Shown piece after piece: positions 5,743 to 6,493 of a stretch of DNA of 6,493 nt. Below the pieces are notes generated by a model. That model did no database searches and was not told the origin of the DNA. It saw only the letters and a list, made by a program, of their open reading frames with translations. Both the position numbers and the translations under genes were made by a program. Location: the NCBI GenBank assembly GCA_002308255.1, contig DBVZ01000028.1, forward strand, positions 1,830 to 8,322. The letters run 5' to 3'. Origin of the DNA: Lachnospiraceae bacterium UBA1251 (GTDB lineage Bacteria; Bacillota; Clostridia; Lachnospirales; Lachnospiraceae). Each line of letters starts with the position of its first letter. Positions within the stretch are counted from its first letter, which is position 1.

Positions 5743-6407
5743 CACGCATCCCCCGCACAGGCCATGATCAGCACACCTTCTCCGATCCCGACGGAGGCGT
5801 TCCCCTCCGTGAGGTAATTGCTGGTACCGATCACGTCTTCTTTGTACAATGTAAAATCCTCTGTCGGATAAGAGAACCCTTTCAGGCTCAGTCCCGTCAC
5901 TTTTTCCGAAAATGCGAAAAACGAGATATACGGATACTCCGCGCATTCCTCCGGGACCCGGAAGGATTTTGCATGTGCGGAAATGCGGTTGTGCGCATCG
6001 ATCAGGATCACCGGGATATCCGCCGTCTCCGGATCCAGCGCGGCTCCGCCTATCATGGCAAGATTTGCTATAAAATGATCCTGCCGCGTCCCCATCGCCC
6101 CGAAGATCATCACTTCCGACGGTTCAAAGGAAAATGCGGCATGCAGCGCGATCGACGTATCCGGATCATCCTTCCTCGAGGGATACCGCTCCACGGAAAT
6201 GCCTCTGCGCTCCAGTTCCCCCGCGAGCGCCTCTCCCGCCGTATCAAAATCCCCGACGGCGAGATCCATCACAAGTCCGTTCCGCAGGCAGAAAGCAGCG
6301 CCGCCCTCTGCCGCGATCAGCTTCTCATAAGGATGTTTTTCAAGATACCGGAGGATGAATCCTTCCTCCAGCGCCCCTCCGCTGATTATTACCGCTCTTC
6401 CGCTCAT
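5742..6407 (-). CDS. thiN: Thiamine pyrophosphokinase (thiamine diphosphokinase, EC 2.7.6.2)
   Basis: This cytoplasmic enzyme transfers diphosphate from ATP to thiamine to make the cofactor ThDP. At 221 residues it has the length of bacterial ThiN. Family motifs occur in order: AAEGGAAF (32-39, usually ADGGA), MDLAVGDFDT (47-56, the metal-binding GDFDS-type loop), KDDPDTSIAL (79-88, usually KDxTD), IFGAMGTRQDH (101-111, usually G..GGRxDH), and the C-terminal thiamine-binding domain with TSNYL (195-199, usually SNEF). The Asp of the ADGG motif is Glu34 here. The ATG at 6407 overlaps the rpe stop by 4 bases. There is no close Shine-Dalgarno (a GGAGG lies 13 bases away), so translation is probably coupled to rpe. 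The rpe-thiN order is common in Firmicutes and supports the call. Confidence 0.93.
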   Translation of the reverse strand: MSGRAVIISGGALEEGFILRYLEKHPYEKLIAAEGGAAFCLRNGLVMDLAVGDFDTAGEALAGELERRGISVERYPSRKDDPDTSIALHAAFSFEPSEVMIFGAMGTRQDHFIANLAMIGGAALDPETADIPVILIDAHNRISAHAKSFRVPEECAEYPYISFFAFSEKVTGLSLKGFSYPTEDFTLYKEDVIGTSNYLTEGNASVGIGEGVLIMACAGDA

Positions 6408-6493
6408 TCGCCGTTGCGGGCCTCCACAATATCATTGAAGTTCTTTGCCGTCTCGTAAAGATCGCCTTTGAATACGGCGCTGCCCGCCACGAT
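6404..6493 (-). CDS. rpe: Ribulose-phosphate 3-epimerase, C-terminal fragment
   Basis: Only the last 29 codons and the stop are in the window. The translation begins IVAGSAVFKGD, which matches the C-terminal (beta/alpha)8-barrel segment of Rpe, where the AGSA turn helps bind substrate phosphate. Rpe interconverts ribulose 5-phosphate and xylulose 5-phosphate in the pentose phosphate pathway. Its stop overlaps the thiN start in an ATGA arrangement. The call rests on a short stretch plus the conserved neighbour thiN. Confidence 0.85.
   Translation of the reverse strand: MVAGSAVFKGDLYETAKNFNDIVEARNGE

Noticed and set aside
5080..5946. Extended 288-residue reading of the PAP2 gene
   Set aside because: The extra 68 residues overlap thiN in another frame and have no PAP2 features; ATG 5742 has a ribosome binding site and the normal family N-terminus.

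Overview
The window looks like a chromosomal segment of a low-to-mid GC Firmicute, most likely a Clostridia member of Lachnospiraceae type. The reasons are strong AGGAGG-type ribosome binding sites, a short lysine-led lipoprotein signal followed by an acidic Ala/Glu/Ser linker, the rpe-thiN gene order common in Firmicutes, and protein sequences that read like clostridial versions of their families. The genus assignment is an inference from recall, not from a search.

Left part (1-3561, minus strand): a carbohydrate-type ABC importer operon, transcribed right to left. The order is substrate-binding lipoprotein (2419-3561), then a double-domain ATPase of the RbsA/MglA type (764-2251), then a permease of the RbsC type (1-745, cut by the window edge). 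The binding protein resembles LsrB, the AI-2 receptor, but appears to lack most of the residues that hold AI-2, so its ligand is open. A strand-polarised 18-bp hairpin lies in the gap between the binding-protein gene and the ATPase gene. It is well placed to make more binding protein than transporter core.

Centre (3562-4675): a divergent AT-rich control region, then an AraC-family regulator on the plus strand (3821-4675). The divergent layout, and a good -10 with no good -35 for the importer operon, suggest that this regulator activates the importer in response to its sugar. Several short inverted repeats in the gap are candidate operators.

Middle gap (4676-5079): about 400 bases without a gene. 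It holds a possible terminator after the regulator, a 71-bp direct repeat in two copies (63 of 71 bases identical) with a decayed partial third copy, and two strong hairpin terminators, one of them bidirectional, between the convergent genes.

Right part (5080-6493, minus strand): a tightly coupled housekeeping cluster. The tail of ribulose-phosphate 3-epimerase (rpe) overlaps thiamine pyrophosphokinase (thiN) by 4 bases, and thiN overlaps a PAP2-family membrane phosphatase by 1 base.

No clearly undescribed system is visible. The items most worth following up are the polarised hairpin, the 71-bp repeat, the unassigned ligand of the LsrB-like protein, and the one-sided decay of the ATPase catalytic sites.
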